DNA from: Streptomyces sp. NRRL F-525
GTDB taxonomy: Bacteria > Actinomycetota > Actinomycetes > Streptomycetales > Streptomycetaceae
Length of the DNA: 64,000 nt
Direction: 5' to 3'
Assembly: GCF_000716605.1 (NCBI RefSeq)
Contig: NZ_JNXE01000007.1
Span: 278,898-342,897, forward strand
Part shown: piece after piece, positions 33,145 to 40,729 of the stretch
How the letters are laid out: the number at the start of each line of letters is the position of its first letter
How positions within the stretch are numbered: position 1 is the first letter of the stretch
Notes under the pieces: generated by a model
What the model saw: the letters and a program-made list of their open reading frames with translations, nothing else
Database searches by the model: none
Told to the model about the DNA's origin: nothing
Program-made: the position numbers and the translations under genes

Positions 33145-34713
33145 ATGGCGAAGGCCTACCTGGTGGGAAGCGGTGTCGCGGCCTTGTCGGCGGCGGCGTT
33201 CCTGATCCGTGAGGGCGGGTTCGTGGGGTCGGACATCCTGCTGCTCGAGGAGCAGGACCGGGAAGGCGGCAGCCTCGACGCGGCCGGTTCGCCCGAGTCC
33301 GGGTACACGATGCGCGGCGGCCGGATGTTCGAGATCCACTTCGACTGCACCTACGACCTGCTGGGGTCGATCCCGTCGCTGGACGACCCGTCGAAGTCGG
33401 TGACCGAGGACACCTTCGCCTTCCACGAGGACTTCGCCTGGGACGACCACGCCCGGCTGGTCGACGCGGCGGGCAAGGTGGTCGACACGCACTCCATGGG
33501 CTTCTCCGAGCGCGACCGGCTGGAGCTGGTGAAGTGCGTGGGCACCCCGGAGCGGCTGCTGGACGGCAAGCGCATCACGGACTGCTTCAGCGAGGGCTTC
33601 TTCCGCACGGACTTCTGGTGGATGTGGTGCACGACGTTCGCCTTCGAGCCATGGCACAGCGCGATCGAGTTCCGCCGCTACCTCAACCGCTTCGTGCACC
33701 TCTTCAAGACCTTCGACTCCATGTCGGGGATCTACCGGACCCGCTTCAACCAGTACGACTCCATCGTGCGCCCCCTGTCGAAGTGGCTGACCGAGCAAGG
33801 GGTGACCGTCCAACTCGGCACCCGGGTAACCGACTTGCGGCTGGCCGAGGGGGACGCGCTCACCGTCGAGGCCCTCACCTGGACGCGGGAGGGCCGTAGC
33901 GAGGAGACGGAACTCGGCCCGGGCGACCTGGTGTTGGTCACCAACGGCTCGATGACCGCCGACTCGACACTCGGCTCCACCGACACCGCGCCCGTGCTGG
34001 ACACCTCCGGCGACGCGGGATCCTGGCGGCTGTGGGAGACACTCGCCGCGAAACGGCCGGGCCTGCTGGGAGACCCGTCGGTCTTCAACTCCTCCATCAC
34101 GGACTCCACTTGGGCGTCCTTCACGGTCACGACGAAGGATCCGACCTTCTTCGAGCTGATGGAGAAGTTCAGCGGCAGCGAGGCCGGCAAGGGCGGGCTG
34201 ATCACGTTCAAGGACTCCAACTGGCTGCTGACCATCGTCCTCAACCACCAGCCGCACTTCCGCGAGCAGCCCGAGGACACCTTCGTGTGGTGGGGCTACG
34301 GCCTCTTCCCGGACAGGGAGGGCGACTTCGTCCGCAAGCCGATGCGCGCGTGCACCGGCCGGGAGATCCTGGACGAGGTCCTGCACCACCTCCGCTTCGA
34401 GGAGGGCCCGCAGATCCTCGACCACTCGATCGTGATCCCGGCGCTGATGCCGTACATCACCAGCCAGTTCCTGGTGCGGAGTTCGGGAGACCGGCCGCAG
34501 GTCGTTCCGGAGGGTTCCACCAACCTGGCCTTCATCGGCCAGTACGCCGAGGTCCCCGACGACGTCGTCTTCACCGTCGAGTACTCGGTACGCACCGCCT
34601 GGACCGCCGTAGCCCAACTCCTGGGCCTGAAGCGGCAACCGCCCCCGGTCTACAAGGGCGGCCACGACCCGAAGGTGCTGGTCGAGGCGCTGCAGACGAT
34701 GCACCGCCGCTGA
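33145..34713 (+). CDS. ohyA: Oleate hydratase (MCRA family)
   Basis: A 522-residue FAD-dependent fatty-acid hydratase. The first strand LVGSGVAALSAAAFLIREG binds FAD, then GGSLDAAGSPESGYTMRGGRMFEIHFDC and FWWMWCTTFAFEPWHSAIEF are family blocks, and the C terminus has FIGQYAEVPDDVVFTVEYS. It adds water across the cis-9 double bond of oleic acid to give 10-hydroxystearate, a way to detoxify unsaturated fatty acids. ATG 33145 has AAGGAG 11 bp upstream; a GTG at 33133 overlaps that site and is less likely. The frame stays open past the stop to 34890 in a Pro/Ala/Arg-rich stretch without a start codon. Confidence 0.93.
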   Translation: MAKAYLVGSGVAALSAAAFLIREGGFVGSDILLLEEQDREGGSLDAAGSPESGYTMRGGRMFEIHFDCTYDLLGSIPSLDDPSKSVTEDTFAFHEDFAWDDHARLVDAAGKVVDTHSMGFSERDRLELVKCVGTPERLLDGKRITDCFSEGFFRTDFWWMWCTTFAFEPWHSAIEFRRYLNRFVHLFKTFDSMSGIYRTRFNQYDSIVRPLSKWLTEQGVTVQLGTRVTDLRLAEGDALTVEALTWTREGRSEETELGPGDLVLVTNGSMTADSTLGSTDTAPVLDTSGDAGSWRLWETLAAKRPGLLGDPSVFNSSITDSTWASFTVTTKDPTFFELMEKFSGSEAGKGGLITFKDSNWLLTIVLNHQPHFREQPEDTFVWWGYGLFPDREGDFVRKPMRACTGREILDEVLHHLRFEEGPQILDHSIVIPALMPYITSQFLVRSSGDRPQVVPEGSTNLAFIGQYAEVPDDVVFTVEYSVRTAWTAVAQLLGLKRQPPPVYKGGHDPKVLVEALQTMHRR

Positions 34714-34901
34714 CCTGTCGAGAAGTGCGGACGGGAACGGCCCTGGCATCGGCACGCCAACTGGCCCCTGCCGGCCGGGCCCGCGGTCCTGACGACCTTC
34801 CGCCGGGCCGCCCGTAAGGCCCGCTTCCGGGCGCCCGCGCGCTTCGCCGCACCCGCGCTCGCACCGCCGGCCGATTCGGACGGGCTTTGAGCGCATACGG
34901 T

Positions 34902-35006
34902 ATGGGGAAGATCGTCCGCGACCAGCGGGTCCACCGGATCCTGGAAGGAACCAACGAGATCATGCACGTCATCGTGGCCCGCGGCCTGGGGGAGACGTTC
35001 GGATGA
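34902..35006 (+). pseudogene. C-terminal remnant of an acyl-CoA dehydrogenase
   Basis: A 34-codon open stretch, MGKIVRDQRVHRILEGTN and EIMHVIVARGLGETFG, which is the conserved end of acyl-CoA dehydrogenases (RVHxILEGTNEIM). The rest of the ~380-residue enzyme is absent. Its TGA overlaps the ATG of the next gene (ATGA), showing the original operon: a dehydrogenase followed by a hydrolase, as in valine degradation. The frame also reads upstream to about 34877. Confidence 0.8.
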
Positions 35007-36067
35007 CCGGCAGCGACGACTCCGTACTCGTACGTGTCGAGGGGCGCGCCGCGTACCTCACCCTCAACCGACCCAAGGCACTCAACGCCCTCACCCACCA
35101 GATGGTTCGCCGTATCGACGCAGCCCTGACGGCTTGGGAACACGATCCGTCCGTGGACGCCGTCGTGCTCACGGGCGCGGGGGAGCGGGGCCTGTGCGCG
35201 GGTGGCGACATCCGCGCCATCCACAACGACGCGCGGGACGGGGACGGTTCGGCGTCGGCGGCCTTCTGGCGGGACGAGTACCGGCTCAACGCCCGTATCG
35301 CCCGCTACCCGAAGCCGTACGTCGCCGTCATGGACGGCATCGTCATGGGCGGCGGCGTCGGCGTCTCCGCGCACGGCAGTTTCCGGATCGTCACCGAACG
35401 CTCGCGCGTCGCCATGCCCGAGACCGGCATCGGCTTCGTGCCAGACGTTGGCGGCACCTATCTCCTCGGCCTCGCGCCCGGCGAATTCGGCACCCATCTC
35501 GCCCTGACCGGAGCCTCGTTGGGCGCGTCCGACGCCCTGCACTGCGACCTCGCCGACCATTACGTACCGTCGCAGGCGCTGCCGGAACTGCTCACCGCAC
35601 TCGCCCACGCGCCGGTGCGAGAGGTCATCGGCCGGTACGCCCGAGAGGCGCCCCCCGGTGAACTCGCCGCCGCGCAGGCCTGGATCGACGCCTGCTACAC
35701 GGCGGACACCGTCGAAGGAATCGTCGAGCGCCTCCTCGACCACGGCGACAGCGCGGCGAAACAGGCCGCCGAAACCCTGCTCGCCAAGTCGCCCACCGCA
35801 CTGAAGGTCACCCTCGTCGCACTCCGCCGGGCCCGCCGACTCGGCGCGCTGGAGCGGGTGTTGGACCAGGAGTACCGCGTCTCCTGCGCTGCCCTGGCCA
35901 CCCCCGACCTGGTGGAGGGCATCCGCGCCCAGGTCATCGACAAGGACCGCACCCCGCACTGGTCACCGCCCACGCTCGCCGAGGTCACCGACGCGGACGT
36001 CGAGCGCTTCTTCGCACCCCTCGGCGAGCACGAACTCGGCCTCGCCGTACCGGACATCACTCAGTAG
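35003..36067 (+). CDS. 3-hydroxyisobutyryl-CoA hydrolase (crotonase fold)
   Basis: A 354-residue crotonase-fold enzyme. It shows GLCAGGDIRAIHNDA (oxyanion loop), DGIVMGGGVGVSAHG and the family-specific MPETGIGFVPDVGGTYLL, plus a C-terminal extension that distinguishes HIBYL-CoA hydrolases from enoyl-CoA hydratases. It releases 3-hydroxyisobutyrate from its CoA ester in valine catabolism. Its ATG overlaps the stop of a vestigial acyl-CoA dehydrogenase, which would have supplied the preceding step, so translation probably now needs a new upstream start. Confidence 0.9.
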   Translation: MTGSDDSVLVRVEGRAAYLTLNRPKALNALTHQMVRRIDAALTAWEHDPSVDAVVLTGAGERGLCAGGDIRAIHNDARDGDGSASAAFWRDEYRLNARIARYPKPYVAVMDGIVMGGGVGVSAHGSFRIVTERSRVAMPETGIGFVPDVGGTYLLGLAPGEFGTHLALTGASLGASDALHCDLADHYVPSQALPELLTALAHAPVREVIGRYAREAPPGELAAAQAWIDACYTADTVEGIVERLLDHGDSAAKQAAETLLAKSPTALKVTLVALRRARRLGALERVLDQEYRVSCAALATPDLVEGIRAQVIDKDRTPHWSPPTLAEVTDADVERFFAPLGEHELGLAVPDITQ

Positions 36068-36512
36068 GTGTCGTGGTGATGGCCGTGCTGCCCTGACCTG
36101 TGCGGCGGCTCAGCGGCGGACGCGGTGCGGTCGGCTGGTTCCTGTACCGGTCGTCCTTGGTCATCGCGTACGGCGCGCAGAAGACCGGAGTGCCCACCTG
36201 TGAGCGCCAGCCTTCGGCGAGCGGTCCGATGTCCACGGCGTCGTAGGCGAGCAGCGAGAGCAACTCGGCGGCGTGCAGCTTCGCTTCGAGTTCCGGGATG
36301 GTGCCGTCACGCGGGGCGAAGTAGTTGCCGGTGTCGGTGACCGTCCTGCCGACGAGGGGCTCCCGGGGAACCGCCCCCACGGCACCGACCGGGATCGTCA
36401 CGACGCCCCAGTCCCCAACGGCAGCCTCCCGCGCGGGAGTTGCCGCACAGGCCCGCGGCCCCCGTGAGTTGCTCAGCACGACGTCCAGTCCGGCGTCGAC
36501 CGCCGGCCGGGC
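36057..36512 (-). pseudogene. Decayed NADPH:F420 oxidoreductase-like gene
   Basis: The readable frame resembles F420-dependent NADP reductase-like proteins: VDAGLDVVLSNSRGPRA, VVTIPVGAVGAVP, VTDTGNYFAPRDGTIPELEA. The N-terminal nucleotide-binding strand is missing, and from GTIPELEA the frame jumps to YDAVDIGPLAEGWRSQ, deleting ~45-50 residues that normally hold the KAFN block. The tail after PYAMTKDDR is unlike the family. It overlaps the end of the hydrolase gene by 11 bp. It is a relic. Confidence 0.7.
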
Positions 36513-36514
36513 GA

Positions 36515-36991
36515 TCAGTAGACGTACGGGATGTCGTGGATGACGTCCTGGTGCCGGATCCGCCAAACGCCGTCGGTGCGGCGGAAGGTGAAGCGGTAGT
36601 ACCCGGACTCGATCGGCTTGATGGTGCCCTGCGCGCCGAACGTGCCGACGGGCCAGCCGCCCTCGGGCTTCGCGGTTCCGACGACGTCGAAGGTGATGAA
36701 CTGGGTGTCGATGCTCGCCTCGTCGCCGTCGACGGAGACCAGGTGGTCGTAGGTGGTGTGGTGGCTCCAGCCCAGGGGCGGGTGCGGTGCCATGGCCGTG
36801 GACATGGCCTCCGCGATCTGCGCTCCGCCGGAGAGCTTGCCCAGCAGTTCCGGCCCGTCGGGTCCGCGGTGGTAGTGGATCTCGACTTCCGCGTCGGCCT
36901 CGTAGAGCTGCGCGAGCGCCTCGCCGTCGCGCTGGTCCGCGGCGCGGGTGTAGCGGGAGACGATCTGCCTGATCTCGGTCTCGGTGCTCAT
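36515..36991 (-). CDS. NTF2-like (SnoaL-type) protein
   Basis: A 158-residue NTF2-fold protein: EIRQIVSRYTRAADQRDGEA, ADAEVEIHYHRGPDG, YDHLVSVDGDEASIDTQFIT and FTFRRTDGVWRIRHQDVIHD. The pattern is that of SnoaL-like polyketide cyclases and hydroxysteroid isomerase relatives, but catalytic identity is unclear. Divergent from an Rrf2-type regulator with a palindrome between them, so it is probably its target. Confidence 0.87.
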   Translation of the reverse strand: MSTETEIRQIVSRYTRAADQRDGEALAQLYEADAEVEIHYHRGPDGPELLGKLSGGAQIAEAMSTAMAPHPPLGWSHHTTYDHLVSVDGDEASIDTQFITFDVVGTAKPEGGWPVGTFGAQGTIKPIESGYYRFTFRRTDGVWRIRHQDVIHDIPYVY

Positions 36992-37097
36992 GGCGTTCTC
37001 CGGTTCTGTCGGGTTCCGTCGGGTTCTCTCAGACGGGCGCCGCGGGCGGGCGGCCACAATCTGCATGTGTGAAAAGTACATATCCTTCGACGGAAGT

Positions 37098-37114
37098 GCA
37101 ACAGTAAGAGTTGC
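37098..37114. promoter_or_regulatory. Palindrome GCAAC-N7-GTTGC, probable Rrf2-type operator
   Basis: Lies between the divergent NTF2-like and Rrf2 genes and is followed at once by TATTAT (37115-37120), a good -10 box for the regulator, so binding would block it. Confidence 0.6.
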
Positions 37115-37181
37115 TATTATGGGGGCGCCGGGACTCACCCGGACCGAGCGGCGAAGGAAGCGGAAGAAAAGGGGTACGACC

Positions 37182-37661
37182 ATGCTGGACGTGCGGTTCT
37201 CCAGCGCGTTGAAGGCCATGCTCCTGCTGGGCCACGCCGAGGAGGCAGGCAGTCCCGTCCTCAGTTCGACCCAGCTCGCCAGGAGCCTGGACACGAACCC
37301 GAGCCTGGTCCGCAAGCTGATGGTCCCGCTGGTGCAGGACGGTCTCGTCGCCTCCATCAAGGGCCGCAGCGGAGGTGTCCGCCTCGGCCGGCCCGCGGAC
37401 CGGATCACGCTGGAGGAGATCTACCGCTCGGCCATCGGCGACAAGCCGCTGTGGGCCCCCCGGCCGGAGGGACCCCGGGAGTGCCTGGTCACCAACCACT
37501 CCGCCGAGTACTTTCGCAGGCTCACCGACGAGACCGAGGCCGCCGTCCTGTGCACGTTGGCGGGCCGCACCCTCGCCGACAGCCTCGACGAACTGCGCGC
37601 CATCGACCGGGCCGCCGCCACTCCCGCTCCGGAACCGCCGCTCCTCGCCCCCAGTCACTAA
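37182..37661 (+). CDS. Rrf2 family regulator without an obvious Fe-S cysteine triad
   Basis: A 159-residue winged-helix protein of the Rrf2 type: DVRFSSALKAMLLLGHAEEA, LARSLDTNPSLVRKLMVPLV, SIKGRSGGVRLGRPADRITL. Fe-S members carry three Cys in the region after this wing; here only two Cys occur (RECLV and VLCTL) and spacing does not fit, so it more likely resembles the non-iron YwnA branch. The ATG at 37182 begins the conserved domain; the longer frame is a lysine-arginine-rich read-in. Probably controls the divergent NTF2-like gene. Confidence 0.88.
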   Translation: MLDVRFSSALKAMLLLGHAEEAGSPVLSSTQLARSLDTNPSLVRKLMVPLVQDGLVASIKGRSGGVRLGRPADRITLEEIYRSAIGDKPLWAPRPEGPRECLVTNHSAEYFRRLTDETEAAVLCTLAGRTLADSLDELRAIDRAAATPAPEPPLLAPSH

Positions 37662-37781
37662 CCACTCAGCGAGTGCTGACGAAGTGCCGAACAAGTTTGC
37701 TTTAACTAGAGGGATCCGGACGGAGTCGGCGGCCTAGTCTCTGAGGCGGATGATCAACCCCCCTCACCCGTAGGAGCGCAT

Positions 37782-39206
37782 GTGACGCAACTCCGGCAGC
37801 AGTCCACAAGACGCACCGCTGTCCTCCGCCGCAGCGCCGTCGTGGCCACCGTCCCCGTCGCCCTCACCGTCCTGCTCGCGGCCGCCGCACCCGCGGGCGC
37901 CACGACGATCGGCGCGGCCGGCGCGGGAGACCCGTACTTCCCGCTCTCCGGCAACGGCGGCTACCACGTCGCCCACTACGACCTGACGCTCCGTTACGAC
38001 CCGACGAGCCGCCGTCTCGACGGCAAGGCGGTCCTCACCGCCCGCGCCACCGAGAAGCTCACCCGCTTCGACCTCGACTTCAAGGGCCTCAAGGTCACCG
38101 GTCTCACCGTGGACCGGTCCAAGGCGGCCTTCCGCCGCGACGGACAGGAACTCGTCGTCACCCCGCGCCGGGCCGTGCGCAAGGGCCAGCGGTTCCAGGT
38201 CACCGTCACCTACAACGGCGTCCCGAAGCAGGTCACCGACCCCGACGGCTCGGCCGACGGCTGGATCGCCACCGACGACGGCGCCTTCGTGGCCGGTGAG
38301 CCGCAGGGCGCGATGACGTGGTTCCCGGCGAACAGCCACCCCAAGGACAAGTCGTCGTACGACTTCACGATCACGGTCCCGCAGGGGCGTACCGCGGTCG
38401 CCAACGGCGTGCTCCTCGGGCAGAAGACCGCGCACGGGAAGACCACGTTCCGCTGGCACGCGCCGGAGCCGATGGCCGCGTACCTCGCCACCGCGACGGT
38501 CGGGAAGTTCAAGGTCGAGCAGTACACCACCCGCGACGGCGTCAAGGTGTACAACGCCGTCGACCCGCGTGAAGTCGCCGCCGCCGAGCCCGTGTTGAAG
38601 AAACTGCCCTCCGTCCTGGAGTGGGAGAGCAAGCTGTTCGGGCCGTACCCGTTCCGCTCGGCCGGGTCGATCGTCGATCACGCGCCGGACGTCGGCTACG
38701 CGCTGGAGACGCAGGGGCGGCCGATCTACGACTCGGCGCCGGACCTCAGCACCCTCGTGCACGAGAACGCCCACCAGTGGTTCGGGGACTCCGTGTCGCT
38801 GACCTCCTGGAAGGACATCTGGCTCAACGAGGGCTTCGCGACCTACGCGGAGTGGCTCTACAGCGAGCAGCACGGCGGCAAGACCGCCCAGCAGACCTTC
38901 GACGCGCTGTACGCCCGCAAGGCGACCGACGACCTGTGGGCGTTCCCGCCCGGCGACCCGGGCAGCGGCGCCAACATCTTCGGCACCCCTGTGTACGCCC
39001 GCGGCGCCATGGCCCTGCACGAACTGCGCCTGGCCGTCGGCGACAAGACCTTCTTCGCGATCCTGCGGGCCTGGGCGGGAGCACACCGCTACGGCCACGG
39101 AACCACCGCGCAGTTCGTCAGCCTGGCGGAGCAGAAATCGGGCACACGACTCGATGCCCTCTTCCACACCTGGCTCTACACGAAAGGCAAGCCGACCCAG
39201 CCGTAG
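37782..39206 (+). CDS. Secreted M1 family metallopeptidase
   Basis: A 474-residue zinc peptidase. An N-terminal signal peptide (RRTAVLRRSAVVATVPVALT, ending near APAGA) exports it. The zinc site is His327-Glu328-xx-His331 (HENAHQW) with Glu350 in NEGFATYAEW, the gluzincin pattern. Instead of the GAMEN exopeptidase motif it has GYALETQ, so it is a divergent M1 enzyme. GTG 37782 has TAGGAG five bases upstream. It probably trims peptides outside the cell. No protease-specific regulator is seen. Confidence 0.92.
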   Translation: MTQLRQQSTRRTAVLRRSAVVATVPVALTVLLAAAAPAGATTIGAAGAGDPYFPLSGNGGYHVAHYDLTLRYDPTSRRLDGKAVLTARATEKLTRFDLDFKGLKVTGLTVDRSKAAFRRDGQELVVTPRRAVRKGQRFQVTVTYNGVPKQVTDPDGSADGWIATDDGAFVAGEPQGAMTWFPANSHPKDKSSYDFTITVPQGRTAVANGVLLGQKTAHGKTTFRWHAPEPMAAYLATATVGKFKVEQYTTRDGVKVYNAVDPREVAAAEPVLKKLPSVLEWESKLFGPYPFRSAGSIVDHAPDVGYALETQGRPIYDSAPDLSTLVHENAHQWFGDSVSLTSWKDIWLNEGFATYAEWLYSEQHGGKTAQQTFDALYARKATDDLWAFPPGDPGSGANIFGTPVYARGAMALHELRLAVGDKTFFAILRAWAGAHRYGHGTTAQFVSLAEQKSGTRLDALFHTWLYTKGKPTQP

Positions 39207-39247
39207 GAGCTGACGAGTTCCTCACATGTGTCGGTCATCGTCGACTC

Positions 39248-40012
39248 ATGATCACTCGTATTCCCTCGGTCGCACTCGTCGCCGCATCCGTTCTCCTCAC
39301 GGGATGCGGCGGCGGTGCGCTGGCGGCGACGGACCACACGTCCGCCCCCACTCCCGCCTCCTCGTCCTCGGCCTCACCCTCGCCCTCGCCCTCGCCCTCG
39401 TCGGAGATATCCGCCGAGGCGGCAGCCCGCCAACTCCCCGGCGTGGGGCCCAAGATGCTGGCCCGAATACCGGCGACCACCGAACAGGTCGTCCTGGTCA
39501 CCGGCCGGGGCGCGAACTCCCCCCTCTCCACCTTCGCCCTGTACGAGCGCACCGACGACGGCTGGGAGCAGACCGTCAGCTGGGCGGCGCACAACGCGCT
39601 CAAGGGCTGGTCCGACCACCACATGGCCGGTGACCTGCGCTCGCCGATCGGTGTCTATTCGCTCACCGACGCGGGCGGGTTGCTCAAGGACCCCGGCACC
39701 AAGCTGTCGTACGACCACGGGTCGGGCTTCGTCTCGCCCGGCACCGGCTTCGAGGGCGAACCGCTCGCCGGGTCCTTCGACTATGTGATCGCCATCAACT
39801 ACAACCGGCAGCCCGGCACTTCGCCCCTCGACTGGACCCGCCCCCTCGGCTCCTCGCGCGGCGGCGGCATCTGGATCCACGTCGACCACGGCGGCCCCAC
39901 CCACGGCTGCGTCAGCATCGCCGAGGACCACATGAAGGAACTCCTGCGCACCCTGGACCCGGCCCGGCACCCCGTGATCGTCATGGGCGACGCCGCCGCC
40001 CTCGGCCACTGA
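39248..40012 (+). CDS. Lipoprotein L,D-transpeptidase-like (YkuD) protein
   Basis: A 254-residue lipoprotein. A lipobox LLTGC sits near residue 20, followed by a Ser/Pro linker (SSASPSPSPSPSS). The catalytic YkuD motif lies near the C terminus as HVDHGGPTHGCVSI, with the Cys of HGCVS as nucleophile. L,D-transpeptidases cross-link peptidoglycan at meso-DAP or LL-DAP. The start is ATG 39248. It is upstream of an OmpR/histidine kinase pair, which may sense envelope state. Confidence 0.88.
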   Translation: MITRIPSVALVAASVLLTGCGGGALAATDHTSAPTPASSSSASPSPSPSPSSEISAEAAARQLPGVGPKMLARIPATTEQVVLVTGRGANSPLSTFALYERTDDGWEQTVSWAAHNALKGWSDHHMAGDLRSPIGVYSLTDAGGLLKDPGTKLSYDHGSGFVSPGTGFEGEPLAGSFDYVIAINYNRQPGTSPLDWTRPLGSSRGGGIWIHVDHGGPTHGCVSIAEDHMKELLRTLDPARHPVIVMGDAAALGH

Positions 40013-40030
40013 CCGCTTAGGATCCGCCAG

Positions 40031-40729
40031 GTGTGCGCACATGTGCTGGTCGCCGAGGACGACGAGATGCAGGCCGAGCTGATACGACGCTCCCTGCTGA
40101 CGGAAGGGCACACCGCGACCGTGGTCCATGACGGGGCCGCCGCCATCGCGGCGGCCCGGAGACTGAGACCCGACCTCGTGGTGCTCGACCTCATGCTGCC
40201 GGTGATCGACGGCTTCGGGGTGTGCCGGGTGCTGCGCGGCGAGGACGACATCCCCGTCCTGATGCTCACCGCCCGCTCCACCGAGGACGACGTCCTGCTC
40301 GGCCTCGAACTCGGCGCCGACGACTACATGACCAAGCCGTACAGCCCGCGCGAGCTGATGGCCCGCATCCGTACGGTCCTGCGGCGCAGCGGCCGGACCA
40401 CCGAGGACCGGGAGGAGGACACCGTCGTTCGGGCGGCGGGACTGTCCGTCGACGCCGTACGGCACGAGGTGCGGTGCGACGGGGTGCCCGTGGACTGCAC
40501 ACCGGCCGAGTTCGAGATCCTCCACGCCATGACCGCCGAGCCCGAACGGGTCTTCTCCCGGCGGCAGTTGCTCCAGTACACCCGGGGTCTCGACCGGGCG
40601 TCCACGGAACGGGCCGTCGACGTCCACATCATGAACCTGCGCAAGAAGATCGAGGCCGACCCGCGCCGCCCGGTCCGGCTGCTGACCGTGTTCGGCGTCG
40701 GCTACAAGCTGCGCGGCGGTCGCGCGTGA
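40031..40729 (+). CDS. OmpR-family response regulator
   Basis: A 232-residue regulator starting at GTG 40031. The receiver has EDD (residues 8-10), the phospho-acceptor in VVLDLMLPVIDGFG and Lys in YMTKPYSPREL. The C-terminal winged helix is typical (CTPAEFEILHAMTAEP, VDVHIMNLRKKIE). Its stop overlaps the next gene's GTG (GTGA), so it forms a coupled two-component pair with the histidine kinase. Confidence 0.95.
   Translation: MCAHVLVAEDDEMQAELIRRSLLTEGHTATVVHDGAAAIAAARRLRPDLVVLDLMLPVIDGFGVCRVLRGEDDIPVLMLTARSTEDDVLLGLELGADDYMTKPYSPRELMARIRTVLRRSGRTTEDREEDTVVRAAGLSVDAVRHEVRCDGVPVDCTPAEFEILHAMTAEPERVFSRRQLLQYTRGLDRASTERAVDVHIMNLRKKIEADPRRPVRLLTVFGVGYKLRGGRA

Noticed and set aside
34714..34890. 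Open stretch after the oleate hydratase stop as an extra gene
   Set aside because: No start codon in that frame and Pro/Ala/Arg-rich composition; it may only reflect the GC bias.
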